From IMG/VR virus record IMGVR_UViG_3300032182_000187, positions 1 to 64,000 of that record: a stretch of 64,000 nucleotides of DNA; one strand, 5' to 3'. The position numbers and the translations under genes are program-made. Source of the DNA: a virus. Positions 1-8,234 of the stretch are shown here, piece after piece. Position 1 is the first letter of the stretch. Each line of letters starts with the position of its first letter. The notes under the pieces were generated by a model that was not told where the DNA came from, made no database searches, and saw only the letters and a program-made list of their open reading frames with translations.

Positions 1-103
1 CATGGGTCACATAAACTTTGGTTGCTAACTCGGCATTCTGACCTTGATCGTCAGCCTCTGTCATTGGGATCTGTGGTCCCAGAAGTTTGATTACTTGTGC
101 CAT
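1..103 (-). CDS. Partial gene following the unknown gene downstream of gp16 (N-terminus only)
   Basis: Only the first 34 codons are in the window; the protein begins MAQVIKLLGPQIPMTEADD and runs off the left edge. The ATG overlaps the TAA stop of the preceding gene by one base (TAATG), which points to coupled translation. I do not recognise the family. T4-like order would put the large terminase gp17 nearby, but this N-terminus does not identify it as gp17. Confidence 0.6.
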   Translation of the reverse strand, partial: MAQVIKLLGPQIPMTEADDQGQNAELATKVYVTH

Positions 104-543
104 TATCCTAGGATTGCTACAGGTGAGACATAGACATTACCAGCGCCAGGAGCGCCATCAACTTGGAATAACGAATAGACTTGTCCGTTGTTTTTTATTT
201 GATTGACTACATAATCTCCATTTTCGTCAACAGGAGTCATTCCAGGATTCTTTTCAAGATATACAGTTTCTCCAACTTCGATAACCATTGATGGATAGTT
301 ATCTGTTTCTACATTCTGGATAACTTCAAAATGAGTTGGTTCACCAGTGGTAGCATCAATAGCTTGAATCTTAGTTCTTCTTGCTACGATACGAGAATCG
401 GTGGCATTTGTAATCTTGACCCAGCGAGCACGATACAGTTCTTTTGTTTTCAAATGAACCGCAGTTGCAAGAGCAACCGAATGATCACCAGTAATTGTGG
501 TTCCATCAACTACCGTTACTTTACCTTGTGGTCTGATGATCAT
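103..543 (-). CDS. Conserved cyanophage structural-type protein, function unknown (146 aa)
   Basis: A 146-residue protein directly after the small terminase, overlapping its end by 4 nt and the next gene by 1 nt. It is rich in beta-branched residues and has no transmembrane segment or coiled coil. Its composition suggests a small beta-rich virion or head-tail protein. Position between the gp16 homologue and where gp17 is expected suggests late expression with the neck and packaging genes. I recognise no catalytic motif, so no function is assigned. Confidence 0.75.
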   Translation of the reverse strand: MIIRPQGKVTVVDGTTITGDHSVALATAVHLKTKELYRARWVKITNATDSRIVARRTKIQAIDATTGEPTHFEVIQNVETDNYPSMVIEVGETVYLEKNPGMTPVDENGDYVVNQIKNNGQVYSLFQVDGAPGAGNVYVSPVAILG

Positions 544-959
544 GACTCTCCCTTATCCTCTTTCTTATTTATTTGTTTGAGCATTTTTTGAAGGTCTGCT
601 GTACTACCTACAAACAGATTGTTAGTGGTGTTGTTGGTCTCACGCTTGGTAGGAGCATCCAGATCCTTCATTTTCTTCTGTAGATCCAACAGTTTGTCAG
701 TGGTGTCTGCTACCTGCTTCATGGCGTTCACAGCGACTTCATACGCTCTTGGGTGCCCCGACTCCTGAGCGACCTCTAACGCCCCGTCTAGCGCCTCCTG
801 ACCCTTGCTGATGAGGTTGTAGAGTTGCCCACGGGTATATTCGTAGTCATCTTTCTGATCGTCCTTCTCCTTCTTCTTAGGAGCAGCAGGTTTAATCTCC
901 TCGGTAGGACTCACCTCAATATCAAATACGTCTTCCATGTTTTCCTCAAAAGTGCTCAT
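540..959 (-). CDS. 16: Terminase small subunit, gp16-like
   Basis: A 139-residue acidic and helical protein placed after gp13, gp14 and gp15, the position of gene 16 in T4-like phages. The small terminase subunit recognises DNA and regulates the large packaging ATPase at the portal. The first ~40 residues are acidic then lysine-rich (PKKKEKDDQKDD), followed by a helical oligomerisation-like core with a 'LDGALEVAQESGHPRAYEVA' type segment and a basic tail. The call rests mainly on gene order and size. The ATG at 959 overlaps the gp15 stop by one base. Confidence 0.75.
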   Translation of the reverse strand: MSTFEENMEDVFDIEVSPTEEIKPAAPKKKEKDDQKDDYEYTRGQLYNLISKGQEALDGALEVAQESGHPRAYEVAVNAMKQVADTTDKLLDLQKKMKDLDAPTKRETNNTTNNLFVGSTADLQKMLKQINKKEDKGES

Positions 960-1762
960 TAGAATAACTCAATCCCCTCGTTAAATCCAAAATCGTCAGA
1001 TGCAATCAACAGTGCATCATCAAGTGTATCAATTACACCATCATTGTTCTTATCTTCCAGTGCCTTAGGTTGATAAGTGAGACCAACTGCTCTTCTGCTG
1101 ACATCTAGATCGCCAACAGATTCGTAGATGGTTGCCTTACGAATGATACCATTGTTGCTGTAAGGACCGTAGATGTAAGACTTGGCAGTGAAGTTCAGTG
1201 TCCAGGTAATGCTTCTACGTTGGGAGAAACTGTCCTCCCAATCATCTTCGTGACTAATATTATTTAAGATGATCGCTACGTCTCTCTTTTCATTCATGTC
1301 TGGAATGAAGTTTAAGGTGACGTTGAAATTTGGTTGAAAGTATGGTAGAATCTGTTCTAAAATTTGAAGACCATCATCTTGCGACTTAGCAATGATGCCA
1401 AGTTCAAACGAAAGATTATATGGTACAGGTACATACTGAACCTTTACCTCATTACCTTCATCTGAAATTACTGCTCTAAACTTTTGAATAGGAGATGTCT
1501 TGCGTTGAGCATCATACTCAACACCAGTCAACTCAAAGTAAAGACGTGGTAACGTGATAGCAACCTTTCTACCTACCTCTGGGTTTTGCTCTAGACGGGT
1601 CAAGAATTTTTGCTTGGGTCCGTAAGCAAGAGGAACCTTCTCAACTTCAAGGGTAGTTCCTACAGTAGGATCCACTTTTTGAATTTCAATATTGTTGAAA
1701 AGCGTACCAAAAGCAATAACGGTTTTCCTAATTGCTTCGTTGTAATAGTGCGGTCCTAACAT
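959..1762 (-). CDS. 15: gp15-like tail completion / sheath stabilisation protein
   Basis: A 267-residue protein beginning MLGPHYYNEAIRKTVIAFG, the usual start of cyanophage gp15. In T4, gp15 forms a hexamer that caps the tail tube and sheath and docks to the neck. Size matches the T4 protein (272 aa). It starts one base inside the gp14 stop (TAATG) and is followed by gp16 with the same overlap, so gp14-gp15-gp16 are translationally coupled. Confidence 0.88.
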   Translation of the reverse strand: MLGPHYYNEAIRKTVIAFGTLFNNIEIQKVDPTVGTTLEVEKVPLAYGPKQKFLTRLEQNPEVGRKVAITLPRLYFELTGVEYDAQRKTSPIQKFRAVISDEGNEVKVQYVPVPYNLSFELGIIAKSQDDGLQILEQILPYFQPNFNVTLNFIPDMNEKRDVAIILNNISHEDDWEDSFSQRRSITWTLNFTAKSYIYGPYSNNGIIRKATIYESVGDLDVSRRAVGLTYQPKALEDKNNDGVIDTLDDALLIASDDFGFNEGIELF

Positions 1763-2640
1763 TAGAAACTATCCGTAAAGTTGCCGTATTCGCCAAAGGG
1801 ATTTCTTTCTCCCCAATCGATGAGTTCATCTGCCTCATCTTCTATATAGGCATTTTGATCATATTCACTATTCGTATTCTCAATAGTGGAGTACGTAGCA
1901 ACAGTCCAGACAGCACCACTATCATCACCAGTGATGTTCTCACCTGTTGCGAAAGTACCTGTTCTATTGATGACCTGTAGGATTCTATTGACACTATCCC
2001 AAGACTTGACCTCACCAGTCTCATTAGAGACACTACCAGTAACTGTCTCACCGACAGTAAAGTCTGTAGTGCCACCAACTGCCATGGTGATACCAATAGC
2101 AGAACTGAAGAGAGTTTCAATCTCATCAATCTCATCAACTCCAGTATCGATCTTGTCGTTACCAACCTCGTAGATCTCTGCAGTCATTACATAGAACTGT
2201 AGTTTACCAAACTGGTAGAATGGAGACTCTCGCTCTACGAACTTGATCTCATATAAGTCTTCTGTTAGTGGGAAGTATAATAGATCTCCTTCATTGGGTC
2301 TACCAATTACAGTTAGATCATAACCATCTGAGGTTTGATCCCATCTTCTACTGGAGACAATGAACTTAACTTCATCGGTGATGCGTAGACCAAACTTGGA
2401 AATGAATTCTGACTGATCTCCAAAACCCTGTACGTTCACAAGCAGCATCTCTACTTGGAACTGATTCTCAAACTTAGAGTAAATGATATCGTCTAGAGTG
2501 GTATCTTTGAAGATAGTTCTAGGTAGATAATAGATATCAGATCCAAACAGTTTGATCTGTTCGTCTACAAGGTCTTGTGCAAGGTCTTGCTCTCCCGAGT
2601 AACCTTGATAATATGTTGGAAAATAAGGACTAGTAGGCAT
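1762..2640 (-). CDS. 14: gp14-like neck protein
   Basis: A 292-residue neck protein starting MPTSPYFPTYYQGYSGEQD. The family joins the portal vertex to the tail. Residues ~25-165 resemble the conserved gp14 core (LVDEQIKLFGSDIYYLPRTI), followed by a beta module at ~175-255 with two 'GE.(V/I)TG' segments (FTVGETVTG and FATGENITG), which looks like an inserted domain. The C-terminus (WGERNPFGEYGNFTDSF) returns to the usual ending. It lies 1 nt downstream of gp13. Confidence 0.88.
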   Translation of the reverse strand: MPTSPYFPTYYQGYSGEQDLAQDLVDEQIKLFGSDIYYLPRTIFKDTTLDDIIYSKFENQFQVEMLLVNVQGFGDQSEFISKFGLRITDEVKFIVSSRRWDQTSDGYDLTVIGRPNEGDLLYFPLTEDLYEIKFVERESPFYQFGKLQFYVMTAEIYEVGNDKIDTGVDEIDEIETLFSSAIGITMAVGGTTDFTVGETVTGSVSNETGEVKSWDSVNRILQVINRTGTFATGENITGDDSGAVWTVATYSTIENTNSEYDQNAYIEDEADELIDWGERNPFGEYGNFTDSF

Positions 2641-2641
2641 T

Positions 2642-3472
2642 TTATCCGATCATATCCATGGGTGGAAGGGTGTATTTGGATGGCATGTCCGCTTCTAATT
2701 CCATGACTTCTTTATTACCATCCTCCCAGATCTGGCGACCATTAAGTGTAATGCCACCAGGGAGTTGAACATTCTGATACTTGATTAAGTTCTGTCCCCA
2801 CTGTCTCTTCATTAGAGCAGTAGTGTATCTCTTGACAAAACTGTCATCATATACTTGAGTAAACTCATCTGGATCAAGTGCTCTGTGGCACTCAATCAAC
2901 AGATAGTTATCTTCTACAATTCTGCTAGGATCAATGTCAACAAACAAACGATCCTGTCGCTTGTTAAATCTAAACTGAACAAGTTGTCCAGTGTTAACTA
3001 CCATGTCGATAGTTTCAAAGTATTGCTTGATCATATAGAAGTTTGTAAGATCAAATCTACCAAAAGCAAATCCTGAAGAGAATGAGAACATATCCATCAG
3101 GAAGTATTGGTTGCTTAGACCAAATAGATCATTGCGAACCCAGTTGGAAGATACACCAAACACTTTAGAAACACCCAGAACATGGTCTGGAATTTCAATA
3201 AAGTTCTTTCTATTCTCCCATGTAGCAGTATCTGGATCAGGAGTTGAAGCAGTTTCGTTAGTCTCGGTAAAACGAGTAACATCCTCTGCTGTGATCTGAT
3301 GCTTCAGATACATTCTTTCTACCCCATCATAATGCCACTCTTGGTAAAATTGAAGAGCGGTGTCAACAATATCATCTACCTGTTCGTCTGCGATATTAAT
3401 CTGCAGCACAGGAGCACCTAACTGCCTCTTGCAATAATCAATTAGTTCTTGGCGTGATGATGGCTTTGCCAT
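2642..3472 (-). CDS. 13: gp13-like neck protein
   Basis: A 276-residue protein starting MAKPSSRQELIDYCKRQLG, characteristic of cyanophage gp13. With gp14 it forms the collar that completes the filled head and accepts the tail. Conserved family stretches include FYQEWHYDGVERMYLKH near residue 42. It is the first gene after a terminator hairpin that carries a late-promoter motif in its loop, so it probably heads the neck/packaging transcript gp13-14-15-16. Confidence 0.9.
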   Translation of the reverse strand: MAKPSSRQELIDYCKRQLGAPVLQINIADEQVDDIVDTALQFYQEWHYDGVERMYLKHQITAEDVTRFTETNETASTPDPDTATWENRKNFIEIPDHVLGVSKVFGVSSNWVRNDLFGLSNQYFLMDMFSFSSGFAFGRFDLTNFYMIKQYFETIDMVVNTGQLVQFRFNKRQDRLFVDIDPSRIVEDNYLLIECHRALDPDEFTQVYDDSFVKRYTTALMKRQWGQNLIKYQNVQLPGGITLNGRQIWEDGNKEVMELEADMPSKYTLPPMDMIG

Positions 3473-3485
3473 TGATTATCCATAC

Positions 3486-3517
3486 AAAAAATCCCTACCT
3501 GTATTTATCAGGTAGGG
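3486..3517 (-). terminator. Intrinsic terminator with a late-promoter motif in its loop
   Basis: A perfect 9-bp stem (3493-3501 with 3509-3517, CCCTACCTG/CAGGTAGGG) closes a 7-nt loop. On the minus strand it is followed by A and six T. It lies just past the stop of the 61-aa gene. The loop plus closing base reads GATAAATA on the minus strand (3509-3502), a match to T4-type late promoters, placed ~30 nt before gp13. Confidence 0.8.
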
Positions 3518-3525
3518 ACTTGTAG

Positions 3526-3711
3526 TTATTCTGCAGGTGCTTCTTCCGATTCCTCTGCTTGCTTTTCTAGGAGTTGAAGAGTCTCTAAACCCCCTTGTAG
3601 TTTGAGTTTATACTCTTTTGCTTTCTCCAAATTTGATTCTAGTTCTGCAATCTGTTGATCTGCTTTGCCTAGTTGCTCTTCAAAATTTGCCTTGAGTTGT
3701 TCAGTGTCCAT
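3526..3711 (-). CDS. Small coiled-coil protein (61 aa)
   Basis: A 61-residue charged helical protein: MDTEQLKANFEEQLGKADQQ and onward, with hydrophobic residues at heptad spacing over residues ~5-50 and an acidic tail (EESEEAPAE). There is no enzymatic motif. A TATAAATA late promoter lies ~29 nt upstream, overlapping the stop of the previous gene, and a terminator follows, so it may be its own short transcript. It resembles small coiled-coil proteins common in T4-like cyanophages; function unknown. Confidence 0.75.
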   Translation of the reverse strand: MDTEQLKANFEEQLGKADQQIAELESNLEKAKEYKLKLQGGLETLQLLEKQAEESEEAPAE

Positions 3712-3738
3712 GGTTTTAACGAGAAATGATGTACGAAA

Positions 3739-4020
3739 TTATTTATATTGAATGAGAGATTCCATCTTGAGGCAATGAACTCTAACGAGATCCAATGCTT
3801 CTAGTGCTGCTTCTAGTTTATGCTTAGCAATTTTTAATGAATTGAATTCTTGTAGATCAATACGATTACAAGCAGAAGTTTCTTCGTTAATTCTTCTCTC
3901 ACATTCGTTGTATTTGGCAGTGCAATCTTCTAGTTGCCCAGAAAATGTTTCCCAGAGATCATCAAATGTAACCTCTTGTTCTTCTGTAACAGTTTCTTCG
4001 GTGACGGTTTCAGATGTCAT
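3739..4020 (-). CDS. Small helical protein, function unknown (93 aa)
   Basis: A 93-residue protein with an acidic T/E/V-rich N-terminus (TVTEETVTEEQEV) followed by predicted helices with three cysteines and a heptad-like pattern. Its start overlaps the end of the upstream oxygenase gene by 11 nt. The last codons are TAT AAA TAA, so the stop is part of a perfect TATAAATA late-promoter match. No family recognised. Confidence 0.75.
   Translation of the reverse strand: MTSETVTEETVTEEQEVTFDDLWETFSGQLEDCTAKYNECERRINEETSACNRIDLQEFNSLKIAKHKLEAALEALDLVRVHCLKMESLIQYK
3740..3747 (-). promoter_or_regulatory. Late promoter TATAAATA
   Basis: Exact match to the T4 late -10 element on the minus strand, 29 nt before the ATG at 3711. 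It is formed by the last codons and stop (Tyr-Lys-TAA) of the preceding gene. Confidence 0.65.
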
Positions 4021-4642
4021 AATCTTCCTCAGGTGGTGTGTATACTTGACGGTTTAGTTCGTCTTTAATTGATTGATCTACTAATTCAAACGCAGATGCC
4101 AAGCATGGTCTTGTATCATACTTTAAGTAAGAACACTCACCATCTTGCTCAACATATTGTAAAAAGAATTGAACATGTTTTTGACCTTTATATCTATTCC
4201 TATAATGAACGATAGTAGATCCAGGGAATAGAACCATGTCTCCAGGTTCCATTTCAAAGGTTTTAATTTTACCTTCATGTTCAAAACTAATCGGCCAATC
4301 CGAGTCTTTACTCAGACAGCAACTGGCAGACCACTGTGAACTTTTGCGGTCCATATGTTTATTTAGATAACTGCCATGACCATATATTCTACCATAAGAA
4401 TACGTAGGATACAAGTTCTTTCCAATAGTCTTCTCAAACAAAGGTCTGAAGTATTCTAATGAGGTTTCAAAAGGAAGAGCTCCATACCACGAAAAATTAT
4501 TATCACCAACTGTAGAATCCACAAAAGTATCTACTCCTTGCGTAGTCTCCATACACTCATGCATCATAGTGAACTGCATGAGTAGAAATGATACTACCTC
4601 TTTAGACATAGCACCTTTCAAATAGTGTACCTTATCTAGCAT
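4010..4642 (-). CDS. 2OG-Fe(II) dioxygenase, prolyl-4-hydroxylase-like
   Basis: A 210-residue protein with the signature of 2-oxoglutarate/Fe(II) dioxygenases: an HxD motif in LNKHMDRKSSQWSASCCL (His96, Asp98) and a distal histidine in FPGSTIVHYRNRYKG (His146) followed by basic residues that could bind 2-oxoglutarate. EPGDMVLFPG before the distal His is typical. Such enzymes usually hydroxylate a protein side chain or small molecule. It is the last of three consecutive, divergent oxygenases after the halogenase; start overlaps the previous gene by 11 nt. Substrate unknown. Confidence 0.8.
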   Translation of the reverse strand: MLDKVHYLKGAMSKEVVSFLLMQFTMMHECMETTQGVDTFVDSTVGDNNFSWYGALPFETSLEYFRPLFEKTIGKNLYPTYSYGRIYGHGSYLNKHMDRKSSQWSASCCLSKDSDWPISFEHEGKIKTFEMEPGDMVLFPGSTIVHYRNRYKGQKHVQFFLQYVEQDGECSYLKYDTRPCLASAFELVDQSIKDELNRQVYTPPEEDYDI

Positions 4643-5243
4643 GGAAATTTACCGTGATCACAACTCTATTGTTTGCTTTGATGGGACTTGAACTTGCGTG
4701 ATACTGCTCTCCATCAAAGATAAGCAACTTATCTTTTCTTGGTGCAATCGCTTTGTGAATAATATAATCCTCTGCTTTTTCTCGCTCTTCAGTGTCCTCA
4801 AAAATATATGTAGCACCATCACTATCATTTACATAATACAGTGCTGTCCAATGTTTTTTAATCATACATTCTTCTGCATTACAATCTACATGAGGAAAAT
4901 TGTATGGAAGATTAAATTTTCTACTTTCATCAGTTAAAGGAATATTCAAACCTACTCTAACTCTGTTTAACATTAAATCATCATATTTGTAATCCGTTAA
5001 TTCTTCAATTTTTCTACCGATCAATCCTGGAAGAAAAGAAATAGAGTCAAAGAACTGTGATGAAGGTTTATAACGAACGAAAGGAGTATGCTGAAATCCT
5101 GGTTGAGAATATTCATCTTTGGATACATTTTCTCTAGTAATATCATTAAGATAATACCAAGGATAATTATCATGTAAGATACACCTACTCACATGTAAAC
5201 TCAATTCCTTTCCTAAAAAATCATTTTCTTCGTAACACAACAT
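4632..5243 (-). CDS. 2OG-Fe(II) oxygenase-like protein
   Basis: A 203-residue protein of the double-stranded beta-helix oxygenase fold. I see His118-Val-Asp120 (NFPHVDCNAEE), WTALYYVND-SDGATYIFED typical of the core, a distal His182 in DGEQYHASSSP, and Arg193 (NNRVVITVNFH) as the likely 2-oxoglutarate ligand. The ATG at 5243 was preferred over an upstream in-frame TTG because AAAGGT sits 7 nt before it and it clears the neighbouring stop at 5245. Middle gene of the oxygenase trio; substrate unknown. Confidence 0.8.
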   Translation of the reverse strand: MLCYEENDFLGKELSLHVSRCILHDNYPWYYLNDITRENVSKDEYSQPGFQHTPFVRYKPSSQFFDSISFLPGLIGRKIEELTDYKYDDLMLNRVRVGLNIPLTDESRKFNLPYNFPHVDCNAEECMIKKHWTALYYVNDSDGATYIFEDTEEREKAEDYIIHKAIAPRKDKLLIFDGEQYHASSSPIKANNRVVITVNFHAR

Positions 5244-5244
5244 G

Positions 5245-5850
5245 TCAAGTACCTTTATAATTAAATGAAATAGCAATGCGAGGTTCGTCAAATTTGTTTT
5301 TGTCTACTCTATGACTTAACCAAGAGGGCCATAGTAAAAGAGTGCCAGTCTCTGTTTCAAACGAAGTTGCTTTGGAATGAATCCCTATCATATTTTGCTT
5401 TGGTGTCAATCTATGTATGGTGTCTAATGGATCCACAAATTCAATATCAGATTCATTAATATTTTTATGGAGATAGTATGCACCAGAGATGTGAGACGAT
5501 CCCCAATGTCCATCATTGTGACAATGCTGCATAGTCCAGTTATCTTTTCTATGTACATTTGCCCATGAACTGATTATTGTTGGAGTTAATGCAGTGGTGT
5601 ATATTAACTCATTCCAATACGTTTGAACTCTTTCCTGAATTTGTAAAAACAGAGAAGCAAATTGGGGTCTACCATGCAAAGTTAAATCTCTGGAACCTGT
5701 AGATTGTCCATCTTCTCCAGGAAAAAAATACTTTGGTGGTTGTTCGCAAATATCATAGACCGTTTCGATACAAGTCAATCTTTGATCTTCTGGTAGAATA
5801 ATCTTGGATTTGTGAATTGAAATGGCAAATAGATCAATATTTGAGTGCAT
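5245..5850 (-). CDS. Putative 2OG-Fe(II) oxygenase (TIGR02466-like)
   Basis: A 201-residue protein resembling the putative 2OG-Fe(II) oxygenase family of marine phages. The metal region is MQHCHNDGHWGSSHISGAYY (His109, His111, Asp113), the distal histidine is in WPSWLSHRVDKN (His180), and Arg191 in PRIAISFN fits the 2-oxoglutarate ligand. The pattern W.N.H.....M..H.H....SG.YYL is also seen in the oxygenase at 54574-55164. It ends one base before the next oxygenase starts and overlaps the gene upstream by 17 nt. Confidence 0.8.
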   Translation of the reverse strand: MHSNIDLFAISIHKSKIILPEDQRLTCIETVYDICEQPPKYFFPGEDGQSTGSRDLTLHGRPQFASLFLQIQERVQTYWNELIYTTALTPTIISSWANVHRKDNWTMQHCHNDGHWGSSHISGAYYLHKNINESDIEFVDPLDTIHRLTPKQNMIGIHSKATSFETETGTLLLWPSWLSHRVDKNKFDEPRIAISFNYKGT

Positions 5851-6646
5851 GGTATTTTTGAAGAATTTTAAATAAACGTTTTACTCTTGACGTTAATGTA
5901 TCTAGTTCTACAAATTTATGATTACCTGCATATCTCATTTCAGATTCCATTCTTAAATCAATTTCATCTGCATCTTCTACAAGAATTTCAACATCTGGAC
6001 CTAATAATTTTCTAGAAATTGGTAGATACATTGCTAATGGTGTTCCCGCCTCTATAGTGGTAATACCATCATCAGTCGAATGCCACCACAATTGTGGATT
6101 AATTTCATATGCATGGCGAGGATCTAGTATACCAGTAATTGCAGTAAACCTTTCTTCTTGAAGAAAAGGAACTTTTAATTGCAAGAATATGATATCTGGA
6201 TCACTAGAAGTAACTCTCCAAGGAGTATTTACTTTAATGACTTCATCCATACATGCATCTTTAGTGGAATCTTTTAACCACTTACCATGATCTGAGTCAT
6301 GAAATCCTACGTACTCATAACCAGGCATAATTTGTCCACATTGTATTTGCATTTGCCCATTTACAATATGAACTTTAAAGTCTGCTGGAGCGGTTACAAC
6401 ATAACCAGAAGCCAATAGACTATTAACAGATGGACACTTACCTACAGATCTATGGGGGATCTGTTCTCCAGTATCAAGAATAAAAGCAAAAGGACATTTT
6501 GAAACCTTTTCTTTATACTCTTGCTGTTCAGGTTCTTGCCAAGACCTCTTCAATTTAGAAGAAGGTATGATTGGATACAGAGTTTTAACAGCATGAACTA
6601 AAGAGTGGAAACGAACTTTAGGTTTTGTTTTTCCTCTCGTAAACAT
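5834..6646 (-). CDS. Unknown protein between halogenase and oxygenases (270 aa)
   Basis: A 270-residue soluble protein with no motif I can assign. Notable segments are SKCPFAFILDTG, VVTAPADFKVHI, PQLWWHSTDDGITTIEAGTPLAMYLPI and a basic C-terminus. The WW....DG...I.AGTPLA.Y.P pattern suggests a cupin-like or jelly-roll beta fold, but metal ligands are not obvious. The only longer start is an in-frame TTG at 6664; the ATG at 6646 was chosen. It overlaps the halogenase end by 29 nt, so it is tightly tied to that enzyme and may share its pathway. Confidence 0.75.
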   Translation of the reverse strand: MFTRGKTKPKVRFHSLVHAVKTLYPIIPSSKLKRSWQEPEQQEYKEKVSKCPFAFILDTGEQIPHRSVGKCPSVNSLLASGYVVTAPADFKVHIVNGQMQIQCGQIMPGYEYVGFHDSDHGKWLKDSTKDACMDEVIKVNTPWRVTSSDPDIIFLQLKVPFLQEERFTAITGILDPRHAYEINPQLWWHSTDDGITTIEAGTPLAMYLPISRKLLGPDVEILVEDADEIDLRMESEMRYAGNHKFVELDTLTSRVKRLFKILQKYHALKY

Positions 6647-8219
6647 AATCTCTAGTGAATTCAAATGTGGTAGGACAGTTTTCTAGTTTTTCATAAACTT
6701 GATTTCTGTATCGAAGAAGTTTTTCGCCAATCCCTTTAACGTAATCAGGATCGGATAATCTCTTCTGATAAGATCGGTAGTTTACCTCCGTACGTCCAAT
6801 AGGATTATACCCCATCCCCGAGGCAATGTAAAGGGTTCCCTCCAGATCACTTTGAGCATGTGCCACATTTACATTATGTAAAAACTCTTTGTAGAGTCTT
6901 GGGGAAACTACAATATTATCTACAATTTTTTCATATGGAATCATCTCTATGTTTTCTGTACAGTGTCTCCAGTACGCAGTATCACGTCTCTGTGACAATA
7001 CGTAATGCATAGCAACAAAAGAACGCATAGATTCTAGCGTAAAATTACATGCATAGTTGTATCCATCTCGATCGACTTTTGTAATGTAACCATCTCTTCT
7101 CTCTAGAGTGTCAATCAAATTAAGAATATTTTCATGTGTGGTGTAGAGACCTGTAGATTCTAGTGGTTCTAAGAATCCATACGATAGTCCGATACCAACA
7201 CAATTACCTACCCATGCTTTCTCTCGCTTACCATGCTTCATGTCAATGACACGAAACTCAAGTTCTTCTGCTTTTTCTTTACCAATCTTAGTTGCTAGGT
7301 GATTTCTAAATTCTTCCTTGGCACCATCTAAGGAGATAAATTTAGAGGAGTGTACATAACCTGTTCCTCTAACATTCCACAAAGGAGTCTCCCAAACCCA
7401 TCCAGAAGATAGAGCATGACAGTCAGTATAGTTGACCATCTCTTTCTCTCTATCGATGTAAGGCAATCTACATGCGATTGCACGATCATTTAGAAGGTCA
7501 TTTTCAAAACTAATGAACTTAGATCCACATGCCTGCTCTAGAAGAAGAGATTTGAAACCAGTACAGTCAATAAACAGATCTGCTTCCACTCTCATCGTGG
7601 GACAGTTCTTAGTGATCAAACAATCAATACCTCCACCATTCTCTTTAGGAATAACTTCAATGACATCATCTTTGATGTGGATGACCCCATTTGGAATAGC
7701 AACTTTATCTCTTAGATAATTTCCAAATTTAATTGCATCAAAATGATATGCTGTATCCCACATAAAATCAAAATTTCTGATAATATTTCTATTACCAACC
7801 ATTCTGTTTTTATTTGTAAGATATGTGATTGGGTTATGGAATTCTGAATAATCTAACGGATAATCTGGGACTAATTGTTTAAGGTGATAATAATTATCAA
7901 TAGTACCTACTTCAGTAGCATCGACCTCACCGAAAGGATACTGGAATGAATGTCCTTTCTCTTTAAAATTAGTAAACTGAATTGATATTTTATAAGTAGC
8001 ATCACACTCTGGCATCCACTCATAATCTCTTTCCAACATACCAACAGAATAAAGATATCTGTTAATATGTCCAAGAGTAGATTCGCCAACTCCAAGTGTA
8101 GGAACATTTGGAGACTCGATCAATAAGATCCTGAGGTCTGGCATATTTTTCGCCAGAGCAGCAGCAGTCATCCAGCCAGAGGATCCACCCCCGACAATAC
8201 ATACTGTTTTTACTTTCAT
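6618..8219 (-). CDS. Flavin-dependent tryptophan halogenase family protein (PrnA-like)
   Basis: A 533-residue enzyme, about the length of PrnA (538). The FAD-binding GGGSSGWMTAAAL is at residues 10-22. Lys77 in ATYKISIQFTNF sits where PrnA has its catalytic Lys79. The halogenase signature W.W.IP appears as GWVWETPL (274-280) with Thr in place of Ile, and GFLEPLESTG (349-357) matches the conserved region carrying the catalytic Glu. Family members chlorinate or brominate tryptophan or other aromatics using FADH2, O2 and halide. No flavin reductase is visible nearby. It is the first enzyme of the accessory block; substrate is not known. Confidence 0.9.
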   Translation of the reverse strand: MKVKTVCIVGGGSSGWMTAAALAKNMPDLRILLIESPNVPTLGVGESTLGHINRYLYSVGMLERDYEWMPECDATYKISIQFTNFKEKGHSFQYPFGEVDATEVGTIDNYYHLKQLVPDYPLDYSEFHNPITYLTNKNRMVGNRNIIRNFDFMWDTAYHFDAIKFGNYLRDKVAIPNGVIHIKDDVIEVIPKENGGGIDCLITKNCPTMRVEADLFIDCTGFKSLLLEQACGSKFISFENDLLNDRAIACRLPYIDREKEMVNYTDCHALSSGWVWETPLWNVRGTGYVHSSKFISLDGAKEEFRNHLATKIGKEKAEELEFRVIDMKHGKREKAWVGNCVGIGLSYGFLEPLESTGLYTTHENILNLIDTLERRDGYITKVDRDGYNYACNFTLESMRSFVAMHYVLSQRRDTAYWRHCTENIEMIPYEKIVDNIVVSPRLYKEFLHNVNVAHAQSDLEGTLYIASGMGYNPIGRTEVNYRSYQKRLSDPDYVKGIGEKLLRYRNQVYEKLENCPTTFEFTRDYVYERKNKT

Positions 8220-8234
8220 AACGATTAATTAATA

